DNA from: Pseudomonadota bacterium
GTDB lineage: Bacteria; Pseudomonadota; Gammaproteobacteria; Burkholderiales; Rhodocyclaceae
Length of the DNA: 22,969 nucleotides
Direction: 5' to 3'
NCBI GenBank assembly: GCA_009778425.1
Contig: WRJU01000244.1
Coordinates: 1 to 22,969, forward strand
Part shown: positions 15,459-22,969 of the stretch, in pieces
How the letters are laid out: each line of letters opens with the position of its first letter
Position numbering within the stretch: the first letter of the stretch is position 1
Position numbers and translations under genes: made by a program
Notes under the pieces: model-generated
Told to the model about the DNA's origin: nothing
The model's database searches: none
Seen by the model: only the letters and a program-made list of their open reading frames with translations

Positions 15459-16652
15459 ATGAAAACCTCTCCATACCGGATGCCCCCCGGCGTCTGGATA
15501 CTCGGCTTTGTCAGTCTGCTGATGGATATTTCCTCGGAGATGATCCACAGCCTGCTGCCGCTTTTCATGGTCACGGCGCTCGGCGCAAGCGCCCTCACCG
15601 TCGGCCTGATCGAAGGGCTTGCCGAAGCCACCGCGCTGATCGTCAAAATTTTTTCCGGGGCGCTGAGTGACTACCTGGGCAAGCGAAAAGGGCTGACGGT
15701 GTTCGGCTATGCGCTCGGCGCCTTGAGCAAACCCCTGTTTGCCCTCGCCCAGAGCGCCGCGCCCGTTTTGGGCGCGCGCCTGCTCGACCGGCTGGGCAAA
15801 GGCATCCGGGGCGCGCCGCGCGACGCCCTGCTGACTGACCTGACCCCGGCGCCCATCCGTGGCGCCGCATTTGGCCTGCGCCAGTCACTCGACACCGTAG
15901 GCGCGCTCATCGGCCCACTGCTCGCCGCCCTCCTGATGCTGCTTTTGGCCAATGATTTCCGCGCCGTGTTCTGGTTCGCCGTCATTCCCGGCCTGGCGAG
16001 CGTAGCCCTGCTTGTTTTCTGTCTCCGGGAACCTCCGCGCGCACCCTCAGCCAAACGCGAGAACCCGATCAAACGCGACAACCTGCGGAGGCTCAACGCC
16101 TCCTACTGGCGGGTCGTCGGCATCGGCGCGATCTTCACGCTGGCCCGCTTCAGCGAAGCCTTCCTTGTGCTGCGCGCCCTGCAATGCGGCATATCGCTCA
16201 CCCTCGTCCCGCTGGTCATGGCCGCAATGAGCCTTGTCTACGCGCTCTCGGCCTGGCCCTTTGGCAAGCTCTCCGACCGCATGAGCCACCGGCGGCTGCT
16301 TGCGCTCGGCCTGATCGTGCTGATTGCCGCCGACCTGGTGCTCGCGTCCCATGAACATTGGAGCATCGTGCTGGCCGGAGTCGCGCTCTGGGGCATGCAC
16401 ATGGGCATCACACAAGGATTGCTGTCAGCGATGGTAGCGAAAACCGCGCCGGCGGAACTTCGCGGCACGGCCTTCGGCCTCTTCAACGTCATCAGCGGCC
16501 TTGCCATGCTGCTCGCCAGCCTCGCCGCCGGTTTCCTGTGGGATCGCTTGGGCGCTCCTGCCACCTTTCTTGCCGGAGCCCTCTTCTGCATCATGGCCTT
16601 GGCCGCCCTTATGCGCCATCCGGAAACGGAAACAGAACTTCCCCACCTGTGA
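15459..16652 (+). CDS. MFS transporter, 12-TM (DHA1-like)
   Basis: This is an inner-membrane secondary transporter with unknown substrate. The 397-residue protein has about 12 hydrophobic segments in two halves. The loop between helices 2 and 3 carries the MFS motif A as GALSDYLGKRKG (about residues 66-77). The next cytoplasmic loop has LDRLGKGIRGAPRDALLTD, a conserved feature of one uncharacterised MFS subgroup, followed by GAAFGLRQSLDTVGALIGPL. The halves are joined by a charged loop (about 190-210). The start ATG 15459 has GGG 6-8 nt upstream. It precedes alr by 87 bp on the same strand, but co-transcription is unproven. I could not assign a substrate. Confidence 0.9.
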   Translation: MKTSPYRMPPGVWILGFVSLLMDISSEMIHSLLPLFMVTALGASALTVGLIEGLAEATALIVKIFSGALSDYLGKRKGLTVFGYALGALSKPLFALAQSAAPVLGARLLDRLGKGIRGAPRDALLTDLTPAPIRGAAFGLRQSLDTVGALIGPLLAALLMLLLANDFRAVFWFAVIPGLASVALLVFCLREPPRAPSAKRENPIKRDNLRRLNASYWRVVGIGAIFTLARFSEAFLVLRALQCGISLTLVPLVMAAMSLVYALSAWPFGKLSDRMSHRRLLALGLIVLIAADLVLASHEHWSIVLAGVALWGMHMGITQGLLSAMVAKTAPAELRGTAFGLFNVISGLAMLLASLAAGFLWDRLGAPATFLAGALFCIMALAALMRHPETETELPHL

Positions 16653-16739
16653 GACATCCTCAATTGCGGCATACACTTAAACTGGTGCACCATTGCGGCC
16701 GTTCCCAGGCTCCCCTCTTCTCACGACAAGCACTGTCCC

Positions 16740-17807
16740 ATGCGTCCCACCCGCGCCCTGATCGACCTCGACGCCCTGCGCCATAACTACCACATCGCCC
16801 AGCAGCGCCACGGCGGACATATCTTTGCCGTCGTCAAGGCCAACGCCTACGGTCACGGCGCGCTTGCCTGCGCGCGAGCCTTGTCCTGGGATGCCGACGG
16901 TTACGCGGTTGCCTTTCTCGAAGAGGCGCTCGCCCTGCGCGGTTCCGGCATCAAACAGCCCATCCTGCTGCTCGAAGGCATATTCGACCCCGCCGAACTG
17001 TTTGAGGCCGCCCGTCACGGGTTCTGGCCCGTCATCCATCATCTCGCCCAGATCGAAATGATCGCGAAAACCAAATTGCCCGCGCCGCTCCGGGTCTGGC
17101 TCAAGATCAACAGCGGCATGAACCGCGCCGGATTCCCGCTTGGCGATACGCGACGGGTCTGGCGGCAACTCATGGCCAGCGGCAAAGTGGAAGAATGCGG
17201 CCTCATGACTCATTTCGCGCGCGCCGATGAGCCGGAGTGCGATGTCACCGCCCGACAAATCCACGCTTTCGACAAAGCCACGCGGAGCCTGCCCGGCACG
17301 CGCAGCCTGGCCAATTCCGCCGCCATCCTCGCCTGGCCGGACGCCTGCCGCGACTGGGCGCGTCCCGGCATCATGCTTTACGGCGCAGACCCCATGCCGG
17401 GCGAAGGCAACGGCCTGCGCCCGGTCATGACGCTGGAGAGCCGGATCATCGCCGTGCGCGACCTCCCGGCTGGAGAGCCGCTCGGCTACGGCGCAAGGTT
17501 CATCGCCCCGCGCCCCACCCGCGTCGGGCTGGTGGCGATAGGCTACGCCGACGGCTACCCGCGCTCCGCCCCCGATGGCGTCCCTGTGGCCGTCGACAAC
17601 AAACTCACCTCCCTGATCGGGCGCGTATCAATGGACATGCTCACTGTCGATCTCACCGACCTCCCGGAAGCGGGCATCGGCAGCACCGTCGAGCTATGGG
17701 GCAAACAGGTTTCCGTCAATCAGGTCGCCCAGTCCGCCGGAACCATTGCCTACGAACTGCTGTGCAACGTGAAACGGGTCTCATTCGTCTGGAACAAAAG
17801 CGAGTGA
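16740..17807 (+). CDS. alr: Alanine racemase
   Basis: Alr interconverts L- and D-alanine using PLP, supplying D-Ala for peptidoglycan. The 355-residue protein has the PLP lysine in AVVKANAYGHG (Lys33), KINSGMNRAGF, the catalytic tyrosine in GYADGYPRS (Tyr269) and RVSMDM near the C-terminal domain. ARPGIMLYGADP is also typical. The ATG at 16740 directly precedes the conserved N-terminal strand ALIDLDALRHNY, so the start is firm even though I see no strong Shine-Dalgarno sequence. Confidence 0.97.
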   Translation: MRPTRALIDLDALRHNYHIAQQRHGGHIFAVVKANAYGHGALACARALSWDADGYAVAFLEEALALRGSGIKQPILLLEGIFDPAELFEAARHGFWPVIHHLAQIEMIAKTKLPAPLRVWLKINSGMNRAGFPLGDTRRVWRQLMASGKVEECGLMTHFARADEPECDVTARQIHAFDKATRSLPGTRSLANSAAILAWPDACRDWARPGIMLYGADPMPGEGNGLRPVMTLESRIIAVRDLPAGEPLGYGARFIAPRPTRVGLVAIGYADGYPRSAPDGVPVAVDNKLTSLIGRVSMDMLTVDLTDLPEAGIGSTVELWGKQVSVNQVAQSAGTIAYELLCNVKRVSFVWNKSE

Positions 17808-17832
17808 GCAAATCGCCCGTTCCGTAAGCTGT

Positions 17833-18024
17833 TCAGTGCGCGATGTCGTAGTAATACGGGTTCACCGGCACACGCGCGGCTTCGAAGCGGCGGGCGGCCT
17901 CGGGGTCTTGCGGACGATCCCACCACAGCGCCTGACCCGTCCTTTGCACTTCGCTTTCCTTGGGATGCTTTTCCAGCCACTCGTGCATGAAGAGAGTGAA
18001 TTCGGATTCGTAGAGCTTGGCCAT
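17833..18024 (-). CDS. DUF3460 family small protein
   Basis: A 63-residue protein of unknown function. MAKLYESEFTLFMHEWLEKHP, the central GQALWWDRP and the tail ARVPVNPYYYD match the betaproteobacterial DUF3460 family as I know it. There is no signal peptide or membrane segment, so it should be cytoplasmic. AAGGA lies 8 nt before the ATG. It is convergent with alr, 25 bp away, with no clear terminator between them. Confidence 0.9.
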   Translation of the reverse strand: MAKLYESEFTLFMHEWLEKHPKESEVQRTGQALWWDRPQDPEAARRFEAARVPVNPYYYDIAH

Positions 18025-18332
18025 GGTGAGATTCCTTTGAAGTGGAAACGTCAGATACGAACTGATACTACCACTACTGCCTCACCCAACGGCATACCGA
18101 TCGTCTCTGTCTGCTCTTCCAGATATTCGGCAACGAAGAAAGATTATCTCCATATACCCACAACGGAAATACCTTCAGCATTCCCTCTGCCGTTCCTTGT
18201 TCCTTATAAAAAACACTGATGTCATTCAATATAGTGTTGATTTTGTAACGCTTTGTAAGGAGCGCAAATGGGCGTCATATTCGCGGCTATAGTTACATCA
18301 GCCCACTTTAATAAACGATCAAAGGACACAAA
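18025..18332. other. Intergenic region upstream of the lipoprotein pair
   Basis: No gene is seen in these 308 bp. It is AT-rich toward the right. An inverted repeat AACACT/AGTGTT (18212-18217 and 18233-18238) precedes the direct-repeat control region of the first lipoprotein. Confidence 0.7.
18243..18293 (+). promoter_or_regulatory. Control region 1: 10-bp direct repeat plus TATAGT
   Basis: TTTGTAACGC TTTGTAAGG contains two GTAA half-sites with a 10-bp period. TATAGT (18288-18293) follows about 30 bp later, with no -35 match between. The spacing suits an activator of the OmpR/CpxR type. The same arrangement recurs at 19235-19289. Confidence 0.5.
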
Positions 18333-19193
18333 ATGAAAACGCACTATCGCATTTCCACCTACCTCGCGGTAATACCGCTTTGTCTGTTACTGTCCGCTTG
18401 CGTTTCACACCGCCACTACGATACATATGAAGAAGGGTGCGATTGTAGGGAGGAGGTCGAAAGCACGACCTATTATTATCAAGATGACGACGATTGGGCG
18501 TATAGAGGCTATAGAGACCATAGAGGCATGCCCTATCGCTCATCCCCGCATCGGGACAATCGACGCACTCAAAACAACAACGCACGAAACGGTCCCCATT
18601 TGGCGCCAACGGCGCCCGCCCCCTCCCATGAAGGCTACGCTACATCGCCAGCCCCTCGGCGCAGTGAGCCATCACAGGCAAGCAGGCCAAGCCGAGAAGT
18701 CTCGACGCCTCCTTCTTTCTTCGAAAGGAACGCAGCATCGCCCATCCCTCGGCGCAATGAGCCATCTCAGGAAAGCAGGCCGTCCAGAGAATCTTCGACG
18801 TCTTCTTCTTCCTCCGAAAGGAGCACATCCTCGTCTTCCTCTCGGCACAGCGACTCATCCCAGGAAAGCAGGCCGTCCAGAGAATCATCGACGTCCTCTT
18901 CTTCCTCCGAAAGGAGTGCATCATCCTCGTATTCCTCTCGGCACAGCGACTCATCTCAGAAAAGCAGGCCATCCAGAGAATCATCGACGTCTTCTTCTTC
19001 CTCCGAAAGGAGTGCATCATCCTCGTATTCCTCTCGGCACAGCGACTCATCTCAGGAAAGCAGGCCATCCAGAGAATCATCGACGTCTTCTTCTTCCTCC
19101 GAAAGGAGCACATCCTCGTCTTCCTCTCATCGGGGAGGCAGTTCAGAAAGCAGCTCGGGAGATGGTTCAGGAGGCGGTCATCGAAGACGTTGA
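18333..19193 (+). CDS. Ser/Arg-repeat outer-membrane lipoprotein (paralog 1)
   Basis: I recognise no family. The 286-residue protein has a lipoprotein signal with LLLSAC, lipidated Cys23 and Val at +2, suggesting the outer membrane. Next come DCREEV and TTYYYQ (about 37-50), an Asp-rich and Arg-rich stretch, PYRSSPHRDN and NGPHLAP (about 67-92). Residues 105-266 are five units of 31-32 residues anchored on SQ(E/A/K)SRPSRE, followed by long Ser runs; the first two are diverged and the last three nearly identical. The end is Gly-rich, GGGHRRR. Lipidation, charge and low complexity suggest an extended surface or wall-contacting tail. AAGGA precedes the ATG. A paralog follows directly. Confidence 0.85.
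   Translation: MKTHYRISTYLAVIPLCLLLSACVSHRHYDTYEEGCDCREEVESTTYYYQDDDDWAYRGYRDHRGMPYRSSPHRDNRRTQNNNARNGPHLAPTAPAPSHEGYATSPAPRRSEPSQASRPSREVSTPPSFFERNAASPIPRRNEPSQESRPSRESSTSSSSSERSTSSSSSRHSDSSQESRPSRESSTSSSSSERSASSSYSSRHSDSSQKSRPSRESSTSSSSSERSASSSYSSRHSDSSQESRPSRESSTSSSSSERSTSSSSSHRGGSSESSSGDGSGGGHRRR
18645..19130 (+). repeat. In-frame 93/96-bp tandem repeats inside the lipoprotein gene
   Basis: Five units encode 31-32 residues each; conserved Gln codons fall at residues 115, 146, 177, 209 and 241. The last three or four are nearly identical at the DNA level. All unit lengths are multiples of three, so gain or loss of units keeps the frame. Confidence 0.9.
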
Positions 19194-19201
19194 TCGCGTC
19201 A

Positions 19202-19231
19202 ATCGGGGACGGATTGTGGTCTGTCCCCGAT
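19202..19231. repeat. REP-like palindrome between the lipoprotein genes
   Basis: ATCGGGGAC (19202-19210) and GTCCCCGAT (19223-19231) form a perfect 9-bp stem with a 12-nt loop. There is no T run, so it is not a typical terminator. GTGGTCTGTCCCC-type palindromes are common dispersed repeats in proteobacteria, by recollection. Confidence 0.6.
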
Positions 19232-19234
19232 GGG

Positions 19235-19289
19235 ACGCTTTGTAACGCTTTGTAGAGAATGCGGATGAGCATCGAATTGCGACTATAGT
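19235..19289 (+). promoter_or_regulatory. Control region 2: perfect 10-bp direct repeat plus TATAGT
   Basis: ACGCTTTGTA occurs twice in tandem (19235-19244 and 19245-19254), with TATAGT at 19284-19289. Sequence from here to the ATG matches control region 1 in many positions, including CTATAGTTA and ATCAGCCCAC. Confidence 0.5.
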
Positions 19290-19328
19290 TATATCAGCCC
19301 ACCTTGGTGAACGATCACGAGACGCAAA

Positions 19329-19718
19329 ATGAAAGCACGTCATCGCATTTCCGCCTGGTTCCTGGTACTGCCGCTTTGTCTGTTACTGTCCGCCTGCGTT
19401 TCATGCGGCGGCTATGATGAGAATGGGGAGCGGGTCGATTGTAGGGGAGATGTCGGAAGGGCGACTTACTATCCCTATTATCACTACTATTTCGGCTATC
19501 CCTACTATCCTCTCTATTCCTATTATCCCTTCTACTCCTATTATCCATACAACTACTGGATGTATTCAGAGTACAGAAGCATACCCTATCGCTCACCGCA
19601 GTACCGGAACAACCCACGCGCGCAAAACGGCCCCCGCTTGGCTCCCGATAGAAACCGAGGCTACGGGCGAAATACGATGCGCGGCGGCGGTGGTGGTGGC
19701 GGTTATCGAAGACGTTGA
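19329..19718 (+). CDS. Tyr-rich outer-membrane lipoprotein (paralog 2)
   Basis: I recognise no family. The 129-residue protein shares the paralog-1 frame: the same signal with LLLSAC and Cys23 (Val at +2), a DCR-x-DV element (37-42) followed by TYY, then IPYRSP and NGPRLAP (about 85-106), and a GGGGYRRR end. Between TYY and PYRS it carries a Tyr tract: residues 47-82 contain 19 Tyr among 36, with Pro and Ser, in PYY and SYYP steps. Such tracts occur in adhesive, cross-linking or amyloid-like proteins, but no function can be assigned. Free Cys26 and Cys37 could form a disulfide. It is convergent with polA, whose stop is 25 bp away, with no terminator seen between. Confidence 0.83.
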   Translation: MKARHRISAWFLVLPLCLLLSACVSCGGYDENGERVDCRGDVGRATYYPYYHYYFGYPYYPLYSYYPFYSYYPYNYWMYSEYRSIPYRSPQYRNNPRAQNGPRLAPDRNRGYGRNTMRGGGGGGGYRRR

Positions 19719-19743
19719 TCGTCAACGGCGCGATAGCTTACGT

Positions 19744-22500
19744 TCAATGCGCCTCGTCCCAATTGGCTCCCACCCCTACATCGACCCGTAGCGGGACGGC
19801 CAGATCGGCGACGTTTTCCATCAGCCTGGGAAGTTCCGCGCAAACGGTGTCGATTTCCCCATCGGGGACTTCGAGCACCAGTTCATCATGCACCTGTAGC
19901 ACCAACCGGGACTGAAGGTTTGAGTCGGACAGCCAACGATCAACGGCTATCATCGCTTTTTTGATGAGGTCGGCGGCGGTTCCCTGCATGGGGGCGTTGA
20001 TCGCGGCGCGTTCCGCCGCCTGACGGCGGGTGAACTGGCGGGCGTGGATGTCCGGCAGGCGGAGCCGCCGCCCGAAGACGGTTTCGACGCAGCCCTGTTC
20101 GCGCGCCAGCGCCTTCACCCGTTCCATGTAGGCGGCAACTCCCGGATAACGCGCGAAATAGCGGTCGATCCAACCTTGTGCCGCACCGCGCTCGATGCCG
20201 AGCGCCTTGGCAAGCCCGTGCGCGCTCATGCCGTAGATGAGGCCGAAATTGATGACTTTGGCGTAGCGGCGCTGTTCGGAAGCAACCGCCTCGGGCGCGA
20301 TTCCGAACACTTCGGCAGCGGTGGCGCGATGGACATCCTCGCTGCGCGCGAAGGCGTCGAGCAATCGGGCATCACCCGACAGGTGCGCCATGATGCGCAG
20401 TTCGATTTGCGAATAGTCCGCCGAAACGATCTGGCAGCCGCGCGGCGCGATGAAAGCGGCGCGGATGCGGCGGCCTTCCGCCGTGCGCACGGGGATGTTT
20501 TGCAGATTGGGGTCGGAACTGGCAAGCCGCCCGGTAATGGCGGTCGCCTGGGAAAAGCTGGTGTGCACCCTGCCCGTCGCCGGGTTGACCATGCGCGGCA
20601 GCTTGTCGGTGTAAGTGCCTTTCAGCTTTGAAAGGCTACGGTATTCGAGCAACAGTTTGGGAAGCGGATAATCTTCGGCAAGCTCGCTCAAGACATCTTC
20701 GTCGGTCGAAGGCTGGCCGGTCGCGGTTTTCTTGCGTACCGGCAAGCCAAGGCGGCCAAAGAGAATTTCGCCGAGTTGTTTGGGGGAGCCAAGGTTGAAC
20801 GCCTCCCCGGCCAGCGCGTGGGCTTCGCGCTCCAGGTCGAGCAGGCGGCGGGCGAGTTCGTTGCTCTGCTGCGCGAGAAGAAACGGGTCGATGAGTACGC
20901 CGGTACGCTCCATCGCCAGCAGCACGGAGAGGGTCGGCAACTCGATGTCCCGATAAAGCGCGGCCAGCCTGGGGGCGGCATCCAGTTGCGGCCACAGCTT
21001 TTCATGCAGCCGCAGGGTGACGTCGGCATCTTCGGCGGCGTAGCGGGTGGCGGTCTCCAGCGCTACTTCGTCGAAACCGATCCGCTTCGCGCCCGTGCCG
21101 CAGATTTCGGTATAGGGGATCGTGGTAAGCCCGAGATGCCGTTTGGCGAGCGAATCCATGTCGTGAGGACGGTCGCTTTCCAGCACGTAGGACTGAATCA
21201 GGGTGTCGTGGGCAATGCCGCGCAGGGTGATGCCGTGATTGGCGAAGATGTGGGCGTCGAACTTGAGGTTCTGCCCAAGTTTGGCATGCGCGTCCGACTC
21301 CAGCCAGGGTTTGAGCCGCGCCAGCGTTTCATCGAATGGCAACTGCGCGGGCATGTCCGTGCCGCGATGCGCAAGCGGCAAGTAGGCCGCATCTTCCGGC
21401 GCAAACGCAAAGGAAATGCCGACCAACCGCGCGGTAAGCGGGTCAAGCCCCGTGGTTTCGGTATCGAGCGCAACGAGGCCGGAGGAGGAAACCCCGGACT
21501 CCAAACGCTTCAACAATGCCTCGAAATCCGGCTCATCGACAATGGCGCGGTAACGGGAACGATCCGGCGCATGGGCGGGCGCATCGGCAATCTCGTCCGG
21601 CTGAAAGCGCCGCGTCAATCCCTCCGGCACGGAGGGCAGCGTGCCGGAGGCTGCGGTTTGCCCCCCCTGCCCCAGCCAGCTTCTGAATTCAAAACGCTCG
21701 TAGAGCGCAGTCAATGCCCGCGTATCGGGTTCGCGCAGAGCCAGATCGTCAAGGCCGCACGGCAAAGCCACGTCGGTGGCAACCGTCAGCAGGCGGCGCC
21801 CCAAGGGCAGAAAATCGAGATGGCGGCGCAGGTTTTCACCCACTTTGCCGCCCACCTCGCCAGCGCGTGCAACCAGGCAATCGAGGCTCCCATATTCGGC
21901 CAGCCATTTCACCGCCGTTTTGGGGCCGCATTTCTCCACGCCGGGCACATTGTCGACCGCGTCCCCGACCAGCGCGAGGTAATCGACGATGCGCGAGGGC
22001 GGCACGCCAAACCGGGCTTCGACTCCGGCTTCGTCGAGCGCCTCCCCGCTCATCGTATTGACCCAGAGCACACCGGGCTGCACGAGTTGGGTCAAATCCT
22101 TGTCGCCGGTAGAAATCACCACTTCCCAACCGCGCCCAACGCCAAGGCGGACGAGTGTGCCGATGACATCATCGGCCTCGACTCCCGCGACCGACAGCAA
22201 AGGCCAGCCCTCAGCCCTCACCGCTTCATGCAGGGGCGCTACCTGAGCGACGAGATCGTCGGGCATGGGCGGGCGGTGCGCCTTGTATTGCGGATACCAT
22301 TCATCCCGGAAGGTCGGCCCTTTGGCGTCGAATACACAAACACGGTATTCGGCCTTGTAGTCCCCGGCCAGCCGACGTAGCATCGTAAGGACGCCACGGA
22401 TAGCCCCGGTCGGTTCGCCGCGCGAAGTACGCAGATCGGGCAAGGCGTGGAACGCGCGATAAAGATAACTGGAGCCATCGACGAGCAGCAGGGTGGGCAT
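19744..22500 (-). CDS. polA: DNA polymerase I
   Basis: PolA fills gaps and removes RNA primers in repair and Okazaki fragment maturation. The 918-residue protein has three domains. The 5'-3' exonuclease (about 1-290) starts TLLLVDGSSYLYRAFHALP. The 3'-5' exonuclease (about 335-520) has intact acidic residues in ALDTETTG (Asp346, Glu348), NLKFDAH and AAEDADV, so proofreading should work. The polymerase has motif A SADYSQIELR (Asp695), motif B RRYAKVINFGLIYG and motif C QVHDELV (Asp872, Glu873). I chose ATG 22500 because conserved sequence begins immediately; a TTG 18 bp upstream would consume the GAGGA site. It is divergent from the LOG-family gene, 37 bp away. Confidence 0.97.
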   Translation of the reverse strand: MPTLLLVDGSSYLYRAFHALPDLRTSRGEPTGAIRGVLTMLRRLAGDYKAEYRVCVFDAKGPTFRDEWYPQYKAHRPPMPDDLVAQVAPLHEAVRAEGWPLLSVAGVEADDVIGTLVRLGVGRGWEVVISTGDKDLTQLVQPGVLWVNTMSGEALDEAGVEARFGVPPSRIVDYLALVGDAVDNVPGVEKCGPKTAVKWLAEYGSLDCLVARAGEVGGKVGENLRRHLDFLPLGRRLLTVATDVALPCGLDDLALREPDTRALTALYERFEFRSWLGQGGQTAASGTLPSVPEGLTRRFQPDEIADAPAHAPDRSRYRAIVDEPDFEALLKRLESGVSSSGLVALDTETTGLDPLTARLVGISFAFAPEDAAYLPLAHRGTDMPAQLPFDETLARLKPWLESDAHAKLGQNLKFDAHIFANHGITLRGIAHDTLIQSYVLESDRPHDMDSLAKRHLGLTTIPYTEICGTGAKRIGFDEVALETATRYAAEDADVTLRLHEKLWPQLDAAPRLAALYRDIELPTLSVLLAMERTGVLIDPFLLAQQSNELARRLLDLEREAHALAGEAFNLGSPKQLGEILFGRLGLPVRKKTATGQPSTDEDVLSELAEDYPLPKLLLEYRSLSKLKGTYTDKLPRMVNPATGRVHTSFSQATAITGRLASSDPNLQNIPVRTAEGRRIRAAFIAPRGCQIVSADYSQIELRIMAHLSGDARLLDAFARSEDVHRATAAEVFGIAPEAVASEQRRYAKVINFGLIYGMSAHGLAKALGIERGAAQGWIDRYFARYPGVAAYMERVKALAREQGCVETVFGRRLRLPDIHARQFTRRQAAERAAINAPMQGTAADLIKKAMIAVDRWLSDSNLQSRLVLQVHDELVLEVPDGEIDTVCAELPRLMENVADLAVPLRVDVGVGANWDEAH

Positions 22501-22537
22501 TGAAAACAATCCTCGCAATCAGGAACGCACGACACCA

Positions 22538-22969
22538 ATGAGCGTAAAAGAAAAAATACCGTCCAGCGTGGCCGAGGCCGCACCCCATTTCAACGGACGC
22601 GAATCGTGGCGAATCTTTGGGATTATGGCAGAGTTCGTTGAGGCCACCGAACGGCTCAACGCCATTCGCCCGGCGGTGTCGATCTTCGGAAGCGCCCGCG
22701 TCGAACCGGATCATCCCTATTACGCACTGACCGAGCGCATCGCCCGCCAGCTTTCGGACGCCGGGTTCGCCGTCATTTCGGGCGGCGGGCCGGGCATCAT
22801 GGAAGCGGCCAACAAAGGCGCATTCTTCGGCAAAAGCCCCTCAGTGGGACTCAACATCCAGTTGCCGTTTGAACAACAGTCCAACGCCTATCAGGATATT
22901 TCCCAGACTTTCCAGCACTTCTTCGCGCGCAAATTCATGTTCGTGAAGTGCGCGAGCGCCTACGTGGTC
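22538..22969 (+). CDS. LOG family protein (TIGR00730), N-terminal part
   Basis: LOG-family proteins are Rossmann-fold enzymes; some cleave cytokinin or purine nucleotides to base and ribose 5-phosphate, and many bacterial members are uncharacterised. The 144 visible residues contain RPAVSIFGSARVEPDHPYY, the nucleotide-binding SGGGPGIMEAANKGA, VGLNIQLPFEQ and RKFMFVKCASAYVV. The catalytic PGGFGTLDE motif would follow just past the right edge. The start ATG 22538 is 37 bp from the polA start on the other strand, so the two promoters must overlap. Confidence 0.93.
   Translation, partial: MSVKEKIPSSVAEAAPHFNGRESWRIFGIMAEFVEATERLNAIRPAVSIFGSARVEPDHPYYALTERIARQLSDAGFAVISGGGPGIMEAANKGAFFGKSPSVGLNIQLPFEQQSNAYQDISQTFQHFFARKFMFVKCASAYVV

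Noticed and set aside
18645..19130. Tandem repeat as a possible CRISPR array
   Set aside because: The repeats are contiguous, coding and have no unique spacers between them.
19202..19231. Rho-independent terminator for lipoprotein 1
   Set aside because: The stem is perfect but no T run follows on either strand.
18427..19272. Long open frames in the +1 frame and on the minus strand across the Ser-repeat gene
   Set aside because: Repeat units are multiples of three, so every frame free of stops in one unit stays open throughout. The frame with the lipoprotein signal, RBS and paralog similarity is the real one.
20776..22380. 534-codon open frame antisense to polA
   Set aside because: It mirrors polA codon structure; the polymerase motifs on the other strand are decisive.

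Overview
The window looks like a chromosomal segment of a betaproteobacterium, probably Rhodocyclales or a near relative. The evidence is a high-GC background, the arrangement mrcA | pilMNOPQ ... aroK-aroB, a type-2 PyrF, a DUF3460 protein, a DUF4124 protein beside glnA, and polA next to a LOG-family gene. The taxonomic call is inference from gene content; no rRNA is present. I see no tRNA, rRNA, CRISPR array, prophage or transposase.

Layout. 1-970 (-): start of aroB (cut by the window edge) and aroK, overlapping by 13 bp. 1065-2486 (-): an MdtD-type DHA2 exporter lying between pilQ and aroK, with a duplicated ~95-bp terminator-bearing segment on each side. 2561-7630 (-): pilMNOPQ, the type IV pilus alignment and secretin operon, tightly coupled by ATGA overlaps. 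7925-10309 (+): mrcA (PBP1A), divergent from pilM. 10209-12051 (-): ubiA-pyrF, with pyrF running about 100 bp into the 3' end of mrcA. 12304-13014 (+): a rquA-like rhodoquinone biosynthesis gene in an AT-rich patch beside ubiA. 13109-15141 (-): a DUF4124 protein and glnA, each with its own terminator. 15459-17807 (+): an MFS transporter and alr. 17833-18024 (-): a DUF3460 protein. 18333-19718 (+): two tandem paralogous lipoproteins, one Ser/Arg-repeat and one Tyr-rich, each behind a copy of the same upstream control region. 19744-22500 (-): polA. 22538-end (+): a LOG-family (TIGR00730) protein cut by the window edge.

How the genes fit together. The pil operon builds the inner-membrane platform and outer-membrane pore of type IV pili. 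aroKB (shikimate pathway), ubiA (ubiquinone) and the RquA-like protein (ubiquinone to rhodoquinone) suggest a respiratory chain that can shift to fumarate-type anaerobic metabolism. glnA, alr, pyrF, polA and mrcA are housekeeping genes.

The least ordinary parts are three. First, the mdtD insertion and its duplicated junction, where the RNA hairpin shows compensatory base changes. Second, the rquA island, with an operator-like palindrome on its promoter. Third, the tandem lipoproteins, which share a frame of N-terminal, middle and C-terminal blocks into which different low-complexity inserts (Ser repeats or a Tyr tract) have been placed.
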